This document shows, piece after piece, positions 8,001 through 14,330 of a stretch of 39,256 bases of DNA. The translations under genes were made by a program, and so were the position numbers. Every line of letters starts with the position of its first letter. Positions within the stretch are counted from its first letter, which is position 1. Under the pieces are notes generated by a model, which saw only the letters and a list, made by a program, of their open reading frames with translations, searched no databases and was not told the origin of the DNA. Source of the DNA: an uncultured Actinomycetes bacterium (GTDB lineage Bacteria; Actinomycetota; Acidimicrobiia; Acidimicrobiales; RAAP-2). Where the stretch lies: assembly GCA_903830655.1 (NCBI GenBank), contig CAIKUQ010000038.1:1-39256 (forward strand), written 5' to 3'.

Positions 8001-8668
8001 GGGGCCAGCACGCCTCACTCGTGATGCTGTTGCCTCATGGCTACGAGGGCCAAGGCCCCGAACACTCCAGCGCTCGAATTGAACGATTCCTCACGTTGAG
8101 TGCGAGAAACAACATTCGCGTGGCCATGCCCACCACCGCCGCGCAGTACTTCCACCTCCTACGTTCGCAAGTTCGTCGTGAACGCCAGACCCCACTCGTG
8201 GTCTTTACGCCTAAGTCCATGCTGCGGGCCGTACAAACTCGCTCGAACTTGAGCGAGTTCGTTAAGGGATCCTTCCAGCCAGTCTTGGACGACGCAAACG
8301 CGAAGAAAGACGCCGTTACTTCAGTCATTCTCGCCAGCGGCAAGGTCTCGCAAGAGGCACTTAGTTATCGTGATGAAAATCAACGGGGCAACGTCGCAAT
8401 TGTTCGAGTAGAGCAGCTCTACCCGTGGCCGGCGGCAGAGATTGACGAGATGTTGTCAACCTATTCCAAGCTCGAAGAGATTGTCTGGTTGCAAGAGGAG
8501 CCCGAAAACATGGGTGCTTGGCCCTTTGTTCACCTCCAGATGCATCACCAGTTCCGTGGCAAGAATGTGCGCCACGTGGCTCGTGCCGAGTCTGCATCAC
8601 CGGCGACTGGTTCTGGGCTCGTGCACTCGGCCGAACAAGCGGACTTGCTGAAGCGAGCGGTTGGATGA
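5072..8668 (+). CDS. kgd: Multifunctional 2-oxoglutarate dehydrogenase E1/E2-like protein (Kgd/OdhA type)
   Basis: Large 1198-residue TCA-cycle enzyme that decarboxylates 2-oxoglutarate with thiamine diphosphate. It begins with the GPNAWLVDDMYERFLADP helix typical of actinobacterial Kgd and has an Ala/Thr-rich linker (about residues 50-85). A lipoyl-less E2 acyltransferase domain follows (about 100-310) with GTLGTVQSVPRLMPGQGAI and the catalytic STYDHRIIQG motif (His291). The rest is the E1 domain, with AHRGRLNVLAN, the HGDAAFAGQGVVAE thiamine-diphosphate region and NNQVGFTT. In mycobacteria and corynebacteria this fused form works with separate E2 and E3 subunits; neither is in this window. 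The stop overlaps the next start (ATGA), so it heads an operon with the NYN/S1 ribonuclease, fabZ and exonuclease III genes. Confidence 0.96.
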   Translation: MTPPETTPTGNGSFGPNAWLVDDMYERFLADPTSVAESWREFFADYKPSAVPNIATATSASSSNKTAPAATIDAEATPLKGAAARIVTNMEASLSVPTATSVRQVPARLLEINRAGLNEALARTTGAKVSFTHLIAFAIVKGLQKVPSLNSTFVEAVDAKGTPGVRHHEHVGLGLAVDVEKSDGTRNLLVPVIKDADTVDFRGFLLAYEDLVRKVHNASFGADDFAGATVSLTNPGTLGTVQSVPRLMPGQGAIFGVGALAWPAGFESADPRALAELGVGKVMTLTSTYDHRIIQGAESGIFLKFVAECLTGGHGFYDEVFSALGIPYEPQRFAKDTNPTDEATNEKILKQIRVQELINMYRMRGHLNAHLDPLSSKPPIMHPELDLATYGLTMWDLQRTFVVDGLAGRSEATLEEILAILRDAYCRTIGIEYGHIMDPVQKRWIQERVEGVQRNFTKEQQRRVLDALSEAEVFERFLHSRYVGQKRFGLEGGESTIVALQTILDAAADSGTKEAVIGMAHRGRLNVLANIVGKSYSDIFSEFEGNLDPESVQGSGDVKYHKGARGVFKNVNGTTLEVSMSANPSHLETVSPVVEGIVRAKQDTSVRPSDGTHGVDLLEHYPYLSLLIHGDAAFAGQGVVAETLNMSQLSAYHIGGSIHIVINNQVGFTTAPDSARSSFYPTDVAKMIQAPIFHVNGDDPEACALAAKLAFDYRETFHRDVVLDIVCYRRHGHNEGDDPSYTQPQMYKIIDQMRSVRKSYTETLVRRGDISIEAAEETLNEFNNRLQSVLDEVRTVPVPELKGVPHTAVPEDPAAPDTGVAEAKLREVALATVSAPEGFTIHPKLERQFAQRSQLLEEGQVDWALGEAMAFGTLVQEGSNVRLVGQDSRRGTFSHRHAALIDYENGEQFIPLASLDAPGFFTIRDSFLSEYAALGFEYGYSVESKNSLVAWEAQFGDFVNGAEIIIDNFLVAAEDKWGQHASLVMLLPHGYEGQGPEHSSARIERFLTLSARNNIRVAMPTTAAQYFHLLRSQVRRERQTPLVVFTPKSMLRAVQTRSNLSEFVKGSFQPVLDDANAKKDAVTSVILASGKVSQEALSYRDENQRGNVAIVRVEQLYPWPAAEIDEMLSTYSKLEEIVWLQEEPENMGAWPFVHLQMHHQFRGKNVRHVARAESASPATGSGLVHSAEQADLLKRAVG

Positions 8669-9630
8669 CTTTAAAAGGTAAAGCCCTGCGCGTCGTTGTC
8701 GACGGCTCAAACTTTGCGACCGAGGGTCGGAGCGTCCCGAGCTGGGCGCAGTTAAATGAAGCGATTGAGGCATTCAAGATTGAATTTCCCAAAGCGGAAG
8801 TGATCGTGGTTGTTGATGCGAGTTTTGAACACCGTATCGCCGCGAGTGAGCGCCCCGCTTTTAATGAGTCATTGAATAAAGGTGATGTGACCACGCCACC
8901 AGCTGGCGCCGTAGGTCGCGGTGATGGATTCATTCTGACTATTGCCGCTCGAATTGATGGAGTGATTCTCAGCAACGACTCCTTCCAGGAATTTCACACG
9001 GAATACCGCTGGCTCTTTGACGAGGGACGCTTAATTGGGGGTAAACCAATTCGGGGCGTTGGCTGGATCTTTACGCCACGCCTGCCCGTACGAGCGGCGA
9101 AGACTCAGCTCCCGGCCAAGAAGCTCGCGGTTGCGCTCCCGGGTGGAGTGAAGCCTTCGGTGGGAACCACCCTGACTCCGGTTAAGGCCGCCAAGAAGGC
9201 GCCGAAGTTGCCGGTGAAAAAGGCTGAACCTAAGCCAGCGAAAAAGGTCGCGAAAAAGGCCGAAGCCAAGCCCGCCAAGAAGATTGCCAAGGCAGCCAAA
9301 AAGGCCACCCCGAAGGTTGAAGAGGCTCCAGTCGTTATGCGCCGAGGCCGCCAGCCCGTCAATCCCGAGACCGAGTTCGCTTTGTTCCGGGCCGCCTATC
9401 GCATCGGCCAACGCGTAGAGGGCGAAGTGATTGCGTTTACTAGTCACGGCGCGGTGATCAAGGTGTCGTTAAAAGGCGCAAAAGTTATGGAATGTTACGC
9501 CCCAACGGCCTCGCTAGCCAAGCCCGCTCCTGCGCGAGCTCGAGATGTCCTCAAACGTGGCGACATCAAGAACTTCAAATTGGTTAGCGTAGACGGCGAA
9601 CGTCGAATCGCGGAGCTGTCTCTACCATGA
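8665..9630 (+). CDS. NYN/PIN-like ribonuclease (Zc3h12a-type) with Lys-rich linker and S1-like domain
   Basis: Predicted RNA-cleaving and RNA-binding protein of 321 residues. Residues 8-140 form an NYN/RNase_Zc3h12a-type PIN fold; the expected acidic residues are visible as Asp13 (VVVDGSN), Asp51 (VVVDAS), Asp87 (GRGDGF) and Asp105 (SNDSFQEF). Residues about 170-220 are a Lys/Ala/Pro-rich H1-like linker. Residues about 245-320 (GQRVEGEVIAFTSHGAVIKV onward) resemble an S1/OB RNA-binding domain. Reading is open 49 codons further upstream, but that stretch lies inside kgd; the ATG at 8665 overlaps the kgd stop as ATGA and gives a clean domain start. Translation is probably coupled to kgd. Domain calls come from motif recognition; the S1 assignment is the less certain one. 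Confidence 0.82.
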   Translation: MTLKGKALRVVVDGSNFATEGRSVPSWAQLNEAIEAFKIEFPKAEVIVVVDASFEHRIAASERPAFNESLNKGDVTTPPAGAVGRGDGFILTIAARIDGVILSNDSFQEFHTEYRWLFDEGRLIGGKPIRGVGWIFTPRLPVRAAKTQLPAKKLAVALPGGVKPSVGTTLTPVKAAKKAPKLPVKKAEPKPAKKVAKKAEAKPAKKIAKAAKKATPKVEEAPVVMRRGRQPVNPETEFALFRAAYRIGQRVEGEVIAFTSHGAVIKVSLKGAKVMECYAPTASLAKPAPARARDVLKRGDIKNFKLVSVDGERRIAELSLP

Positions 9631-10061
9631 GCGAAATGTCAATGAACCCCACCGATTACATTCCACATCGGCCACCCTTTTTGTTGGTTGATGAGATGAT
9701 CTCAATCGAACCGGGAGTTTCCGCAGTGGGCAAGTGGACCCTAACTGGTGACGAGTACTTTTTCTCAGGGCACTTCCCGGGTCGACCTACTTTGCCTGGA
9801 GTTCTTCTCGTGGAAGCACTCGCACAATGTTCGGGTGTTTCCGTTATGGCCGACCGACAATATGAAGGACGGCTGGCGTTGTTTGGTGGGATTACCAGTG
9901 CGAAGTTCCGTCGACAAGTTGTGCCCGGCGACACGGTGTTGTTGGAAGTGACGATGAACCATGTGACCTCGCGGGGTGGAAAGTCGGTAGGTCGCGCCAC
10001 TGTCGATGGCAAGGTTGCGGCAGAGGCAGAGATGTTCTTTGTCTTTGTGTCGGCCGAGTGA
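9627..10061 (+). CDS. fabZ: FabZ-type 3-hydroxyacyl-[ACP] dehydratase
   Basis: Hot-dog fold dehydratase of 144 residues, predicted to dehydrate 3-hydroxyacyl-ACP in type II fatty acid synthesis. IPHRPPFLLVDEM near the N-terminus and the active-site block GHFPGRPTLPGVLLVEALAQ (residues 48-67; His49 and Glu63) are diagnostic. Its ATG overlaps the stop of the ribonuclease gene by 4 nt and its own stop overlaps the exonuclease start (GTGA), so translation of this operon is coupled. Most actinobacteria of the Mycobacterium group use FAS-I plus HadABC, so a free-standing FabZ suggests a different lipid system or a specialised role. No other fab gene is in the window. Confidence 0.9.
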   Translation: MSEMSMNPTDYIPHRPPFLLVDEMISIEPGVSAVGKWTLTGDEYFFSGHFPGRPTLPGVLLVEALAQCSGVSVMADRQYEGRLALFGGITSAKFRRQVVPGDTVLLEVTMNHVTSRGGKSVGRATVDGKVAAEAEMFFVFVSAE

Positions 10062-10828
10062 AAATAGCTACTTGGAATGTGAACTCTCTCACGGCACGTT
10101 GGCCGAGAGTGAGCGAGTGGCTCGAATCAGCCCAACCGGATGTTCTTTTGATTCAAGAGACTAAACAGACCGACGCTAAGTTCCCCTTCGATGGATTCAA
10201 AGAGTTGGGATACGAATCGGCTCACTTTGGCCAAGTGCAATGGAATGGTGTGGCCATTGTTTCTAAAGTCGGCTTAGATGACGTCACCCGGGGCTTTGGT
10301 GAGCCTGACGAAGAAGCCCGCGTGATCAGTGCGCTGTGCGCAGGGGTACGGGTGTTCTCTTGCTATATCCCCAACGGACGAGCGTTGGACAATCCACACT
10401 TCGAATACAAATTGCGTTGGCTCGAGCAACTACGTCAAGTCTTGGAATCACGTGATCGCACGGTACCCACCTTGGTGGGCGGCGATTTCAATATCGCTCC
10501 GAGTGATCTTGACGTCTACGACCCAGCTGTTTTTGTTGGCGCCACCCACGTGACACCAAGTGAGCGAGAGGCCCTGGCTGGTTTAAGTCGTACAGGACTT
10601 ACCGACCTCACTCGCCACCTTCACCCCGATGAACCGAACTTCTCCTGGTGGGATTATCGCAACGGATCGTTTCGCCGGGACTGGGGACTCCGTATTGACT
10701 TGTTGTACGTAGACAACATCTTGCTTGAATCGGCCACCGCAAGTTACGTTGACCGTGAGGCACGTAGAGCTGAAAAGCCGAGTGACCATGCCCCCGTAAT
10801 TGGAGAATTTGACCTAGCTCTCGGGTGA
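10058..10828 (+). CDS. xthA: Exodeoxyribonuclease III (AP endonuclease, ExoA/XthA family)
   Basis: Base-excision-repair AP endonuclease and 3'-phosphatase/exonuclease of 256 residues. Family motifs are in order: IATWNVNSL at the N-terminus, LLIQETKQ with the metal-binding Glu34, GGDFNIAPSDLDVYDP, WWDYRNGSFRRDWGLRIDLLY and the C-terminal SDHAPVIGEF with the catalytic Asp-His pair. GTG start at a GTGA overlap with fabZ. Its last 15 bp overlap the end of the convergent helicase gene. It closes the kgd operon. Confidence 0.94.
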   Translation: MKIATWNVNSLTARWPRVSEWLESAQPDVLLIQETKQTDAKFPFDGFKELGYESAHFGQVQWNGVAIVSKVGLDDVTRGFGEPDEEARVISALCAGVRVFSCYIPNGRALDNPHFEYKLRWLEQLRQVLESRDRTVPTLVGGDFNIAPSDLDVYDPAVFVGATHVTPSEREALAGLSRTGLTDLTRHLHPDEPNFSWWDYRNGSFRRDWGLRIDLLYVDNILLESATASYVDREARRAEKPSDHAPVIGEFDLALG

Positions 10829-12400
10829 GTTGGCCTCAAGGGTGGCTCGTAATTCGGCTAATCGATTCTTTCTGACTTCGCCCGTTAATGGGGCCTGAAT
10901 TTTTTCGATTTGTTGGACTTTTTCAATTACGGGAGCGAGAAATCGCGATGGTAGGCGATTGGGGAACTTTGGATCATCCTTCGCCTTGGAGTAACTCACG
11001 AAAAGCGAATGCTCGGCCCGAGACAATGCGACGTAGGCCAAGCGCTGCTCTTCGGCGATTTCGTCATCAGTCTTGGCATTGTAATTAGGCAGTATGCCTT
11101 CAGCCCAGCCAATACAGGCGACGTGTTGAAATTCCAAACCTTTCGCCCGGTGAATTGTGGAAAGCGCAACCGCGTCGGGGTGCTCGATATCGACAACGCG
11201 TCGATTAACTTCTCGAGGTCCAACCAGGTCCGACGCGGGCGAGTGCTCTGCGCCACGACGCTCGAATGGGATATCGGCGAACTCCAATGTGGCGGCAATG
11301 CGCTCGAGCTCTCGATTGGTGCGAGCGAGTACCGCCATCGAGCGCCAGGAACTCTGAGCGCTGTGGTGGTTGGCGAGCCACGTTGCTACGGCGTTGGCCT
11401 CTTCGGTGTCGGTGTTGTACGCGCGAACCATGGGCACCTCACCATCGTCCCGGGCGGGCTCAATGCCGCGAGCACCCGCCTCGAGCAAGGTTGAGGCCAC
11501 CGCAATAATGCTGGCGGTTGATCGGTGGTTACGGGTGAGGTCCAGGACCTGGGTGTCGGGCCAGGTTTCAAGAACCTCGGTCATGAGTTGAGGATTGGCT
11601 CCGTTAAAGCCATAAATCGACTGGTTAGGGTCGCCGACACAAAAAAGATCTGGATCATCGCCCGCCATCTCACGAAGAAGGGAGAATTGCAACGGGTTCA
11701 TGTCTTGAGTTTCGTCGACAAACAGAGCGGGTGTGGTGTGACGAAAACCATCGCGAACTGCTTTATCGGTTTGGAGCAAATTGATTGCCTCGCGTAAGAG
11801 CAGGTCAAAGTCGAGCACGTGTCGGGCCTGGCACATTCCGATGTAGCGGTCAATGAATTCGGCAAAGATCGGAATGGGGAGTGGTGCCTCCCGCTTAAGT
11901 TTTTTGGCGTTCTTGGAGTAGGTGACGCCGGTAAATCCTTGGGACAGCGCCCATCCGAGCTCCTGTTCGACTCGAGGCAGTTGCCAATCAGCAATCGCCA
12001 TTTCACCATCAGTATTTAGCTGACTCGCCAGAGAGGTCACGAGGCGTGCGCGATGTGATTCGAGGGTGTAGGGACGAAGATTATGGTCTTGGCGGTAACG
12101 CGAAATGATTGTAAGCGCGGCGCGGTGAAAGGTTCCTGCTCGAATGTCGCGAACGCCGGCTTTAAAGAGTCGCCGACGAAGTTCATCTCCGGCCTTGCGC
12201 GTGAAGGTCATCGCGAGAACCTGATCGGGCGTTATCTCGCCTTGGAGGATTCGTCGTTGAATTCGCAAGGTCAAGACGTGAGTTTTTCCCGATCCGGCGG
12301 TGGCGCGGACCATGAGACGCCGGGCGTGGCTATTGACGGCTTCGCGCTGTTCGGGCGTCAGCCCTACGAGCATCTGTTCAGAAAAAGCTTCGTCACTCAT
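10814..12400 (-). CDS. UvrD/PcrA-type superfamily 1 DNA helicase, short form
   Basis: ATP-dependent 3'-5' DNA helicase of 528 residues. Motifs run in the expected order: Walker A ATAGSGKTH (33-41), LAMTFTRKAGDELRRR (Ia), DETQDMNPLQF (Walker B), VGDPNQSIYGFNGA (III), LTRNHRST (IV), STIHRAKGLEFQHV (V) and AYVALSRAEHSLFVSYS (VI). It is clearly shorter than canonical PcrA/UvrD (about 700 or more), so some accessory 1B/2B or C-terminal sequence is reduced. TAGCCT lies 9 nt before the ATG, suggesting a nearly leaderless transcript. It is tail-to-tail with exonuclease III with 15 bp overlap. Helicase identity is secure; the paralogue (pcrA, uvrD2 or another) is not. Confidence 0.9.
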   Translation of the reverse strand: MSDEAFSEQMLVGLTPEQREAVNSHARRLMVRATAGSGKTHVLTLRIQRRILQGEITPDQVLAMTFTRKAGDELRRRLFKAGVRDIRAGTFHRAALTIISRYRQDHNLRPYTLESHRARLVTSLASQLNTDGEMAIADWQLPRVEQELGWALSQGFTGVTYSKNAKKLKREAPLPIPIFAEFIDRYIGMCQARHVLDFDLLLREAINLLQTDKAVRDGFRHTTPALFVDETQDMNPLQFSLLREMAGDDPDLFCVGDPNQSIYGFNGANPQLMTEVLETWPDTQVLDLTRNHRSTASIIAVASTLLEAGARGIEPARDDGEVPMVRAYNTDTEEANAVATWLANHHSAQSSWRSMAVLARTNRELERIAATLEFADIPFERRGAEHSPASDLVGPREVNRRVVDIEHPDAVALSTIHRAKGLEFQHVACIGWAEGILPNYNAKTDDEIAEEQRLAYVALSRAEHSLFVSYSKAKDDPKFPNRLPSRFLAPVIEKVQQIEKIQAPLTGEVRKNRLAELRATLEANSPES

Positions 12401-12409
12401 GGTGCTTAG

Positions 12410-12415
12410 AGGCTA
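12410..12415 (-). promoter_or_regulatory. -10 element of helicase gene
   Basis: TAGCCT on the minus strand, 9 nt before the ATG at 12400. The spacing implies a 5' leader of only a few nucleotides; no Shine-Dalgarno is visible. Confidence 0.45.
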
Positions 12416-12467
12416 TCGGGAGGCACTGACATGCCCCAATTGGCGCTATTTATTGACGAAGTCGACA

Positions 12468-13499
12468 CTACGCCTTGCTAAAACCATTTTCAATCAGGTA
12501 TTCGGCCGACTCGCGCACGGATACCTCTACGGGGATGAAGTTGATTCCCAAGACGCGATGCGCCTTCGCGCCACTGAATACAGCGGGCTTGCCCAGCATC
12601 GGAAGAATGCCCCTGATCTCGCTATCGAATAGGGCGAGGAACCGAACGAGTGCATTTGGCGCGAGGGCCGTCTTGACTTTGCTCTTGGGGTAGAGCGATT
12701 TGAGATATTTTGCGATCTCGACGAAGGACCAAGTGCTCGCAACCGCGAGGAAGCGTTCGCCGATGGTGTGATCATTGGTAATAGCGGCCACATGCATGAG
12801 GGCAACGTCACGCACATCGACGATGCCAAAGCTAAGTCCGGGCAGCATCGGATCCTTGCCGCTTAAGATTCGCTCGATAACCGAGACTGACGAGGCGAAA
12901 TTCTTGTCTAGGGGAGCGCCTAACACTAGGACGGGGTTGATTGTTGTTAGCGAGATTCCACCGTTCTCCTGCACAAACTCCCAAGCGGCACGTTCGGCCA
13001 ACGTCTTGGATTTGGTGTAGGCGATTTTGCCAATTGGGTGAGTGACATCCGTCCACACCGTCTCGTCGTATTCGGTCTTGCCGACGGGTAACTCGCATCC
13101 GTAGATTGCGGCATTCGATGAAGTCAGGATGACTCGCTTAACCTCCGCCTCTTTGGCGGCGCGAAGCGCACGGAGGGTTCCCTCAACGGCTGGTCGGATC
13201 AAGTCGTTTTCATCCTTCGGTGACGCGAGCGGAAAGGGGGAGGCGGTATGCATGAGTACATCAACACCCTGTAGGGCTTCGAACCAACCGTCATCCTTTT
13301 CGAGGTCGAGCTCGACAAAAGTGAGGCGTGACTCTAGGTTTTTCGCATCAATGAGGTGCGGCCGCACCGCCTCAATTACCTCAGTCGATTTCTGAAGACT
13401 TCGGACCGTGGCGCGCACCTCGTAGCCCTGATTAAGCAGTTGCAGTACACAGTGCTTACCGATATATCCACTAGCGCCAGTTAAAAGAACGGTAGTCAT
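12468..13499 (-). CDS. Extended SDR, dihydroflavonol-4-reductase-like NAD(P)-dependent oxidoreductase
   Basis: Rossmann-fold oxidoreductase of 343 residues. It begins TTVLLTGASGYIGKH (NAD(P)-binding TGxxGxxG), has the TRP-like catalytic Ser region (LTSSNAAIYG) and the active-site YTKSK (Tyr-x-x-x-Lys). It resembles the bacterial/plant dihydroflavonol reductase-like branch that acts on aldehydes, ketones or sterol-like substrates; the substrate is unknown here. An ATG 12 nt upstream is in frame, but the ATG at 13499 has GGAG with a 6-nt spacer, so the latter is preferred. It is divergent from the alpha/beta hydrolase gene at 13581. Confidence 0.85.
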   Translation of the reverse strand: MTTVLLTGASGYIGKHCVLQLLNQGYEVRATVRSLQKSTEVIEAVRPHLIDAKNLESRLTFVELDLEKDDGWFEALQGVDVLMHTASPFPLASPKDENDLIRPAVEGTLRALRAAKEAEVKRVILTSSNAAIYGCELPVGKTEYDETVWTDVTHPIGKIAYTKSKTLAERAAWEFVQENGGISLTTINPVLVLGAPLDKNFASSVSVIERILSGKDPMLPGLSFGIVDVRDVALMHVAAITNDHTIGERFLAVASTWSFVEIAKYLKSLYPKSKVKTALAPNALVRFLALFDSEIRGILPMLGKPAVFSGAKAHRVLGINFIPVEVSVRESAEYLIENGFSKA

Positions 13500-13505
13500 G
13501 GGAAT

Positions 13506-13509
13506 CTCC
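13506..13509 (-). promoter_or_regulatory. Ribosome binding site of the SDR gene
   Basis: GGAG on the minus strand, 6 nt before the ATG at 13499. It favours this ATG over the in-frame ATG at 13511, which overlaps the GGAG. Confidence 0.65.
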
Positions 13510-13567
13510 ATTGGTGGGGCCGATTTCTGGTGGCTGGTGCTGCCACTTTAAACGAGAAAACGATAGG

Positions 13568-13573
13568 TAGCCT
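13568..13573 (+). promoter_or_regulatory. -10 element of the hydrolase-murF-ddl operon (leaderless)
   Basis: TAGCCT ends 7 nt before the GTG at 13581. It decides this start over an in-frame GTG at 13530 that has neither a promoter nor a ribosome site next to it. Confidence 0.5.
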
Positions 13574-13580
13574 AGAGAGC

Positions 13581-14330
13581 GTGCTACGCGCCTACGCCAA
13601 CGGAACGATTTTCGGGGAAACCTACGGCGAGGGAGAGATTCGCGTTATTTGGCTTCACGGCTGGGGCCGAACGGGTGCAGATTTTGCCAAGAGTGCCGAA
13701 CTTTTGGCGCAACGTGGGGTGGCCTCACTGGCCCTCGACCTTCCGGGATTTGGAGCCTCACCTCCTCCCGCCACCGCTGGTGGAGCACGAACCTACGCCA
13801 CCTTGCTGGTCTCGGCGCTGAAGGAAGTCGGCTCAACTCCCGTAGTCCTCGTTGGTCACTCCTTTGGCGGACGCATCGCCAGTGTCTTGGCGAGTACTTA
13901 TCCCGAGCTTGTTTCTGGCGTGCTCTTTACCGGAGCACCGCTGGTGAAGCGATCATCGGGTGGGCGTTCGCCCCTCGCGTACCGAATAATTCGAAAGGCT
14001 CGTCGGCTCGGACTTGTCAGTGAAAGCAGACTCGAAAAGGCTCGCCAGCGATACGGATCGGTTGATTACCGCGCCGCACAAGGAGTAATGCGCGAAGTCC
14101 TTGTCGCTTCCGTGAATGAATCCTATGAAGTGGAGCTTAAAAACATTCACCAAAAGGTCATTGCCCTTTGGGGGAGCGAAGACCACGACGTTCCATTCGA
14201 TGTGGCCTATCGAGCCCTTGGGCTGATCCCGGGCGAAAACGAGCTCGAGCTGCTAATGGATATCGGGCACCTTGTGCCATTGGCCGCACCAACGGATTTA
14301 GCTCGAGTAACAGAAAAGTTGCTGTCATGA
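13581..14330 (+). CDS. Alpha/beta-fold hydrolase in cell-wall operon
   Basis: Serine hydrolase of 249 residues. It has IWLHGWGRTG (oxyanion region), LALDLPGFGAS, the nucleophile elbow VGHSFGG (Ser94 with this start), and a C-terminal WGSEDHDVPF (acid) and DIGHLVPL (His). The stop overlaps the ATG of the MurF-like gene (ATGA) and ddl follows, so it is probably co-translated with peptidoglycan-precursor enzymes. That suggests, but does not show, action on a cell-wall or lipid substrate. The reading frame is open back to a GTG at 13530; the start at 13581 is chosen because of the adjacent -10 element and the good fit to the fold. Confidence 0.8.
   Translation: MLRAYANGTIFGETYGEGEIRVIWLHGWGRTGADFAKSAELLAQRGVASLALDLPGFGASPPPATAGGARTYATLLVSALKEVGSTPVVLVGHSFGGRIASVLASTYPELVSGVLFTGAPLVKRSSGGRSPLAYRIIRKARRLGLVSESRLEKARQRYGSVDYRAAQGVMREVLVASVNESYEVELKNIHQKVIALWGSEDHDVPFDVAYRALGLIPGENELELLMDIGHLVPLAAPTDLARVTEKLLS

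Noticed and set aside
8518..8664. 49-codon N-terminal extension of the NYN ribonuclease frame
   Set aside because: It lies wholly inside kgd in another frame, encodes no recognisable sequence, and the ATG at 8665 overlaps the kgd stop as ATGA.
8361..8975. 204-codon open frame on the minus strand across the kgd/NYN junction
   Set aside because: It spans the junction of two well-supported plus-strand genes and has no recognisable domain.
14168..14326. 53-codon N-terminal extension of the MurF-like frame
   Set aside because: It overlaps the alpha/beta hydrolase gene and reads as Arg-rich out-of-frame sequence; the ATGA at 14327 is the natural start.
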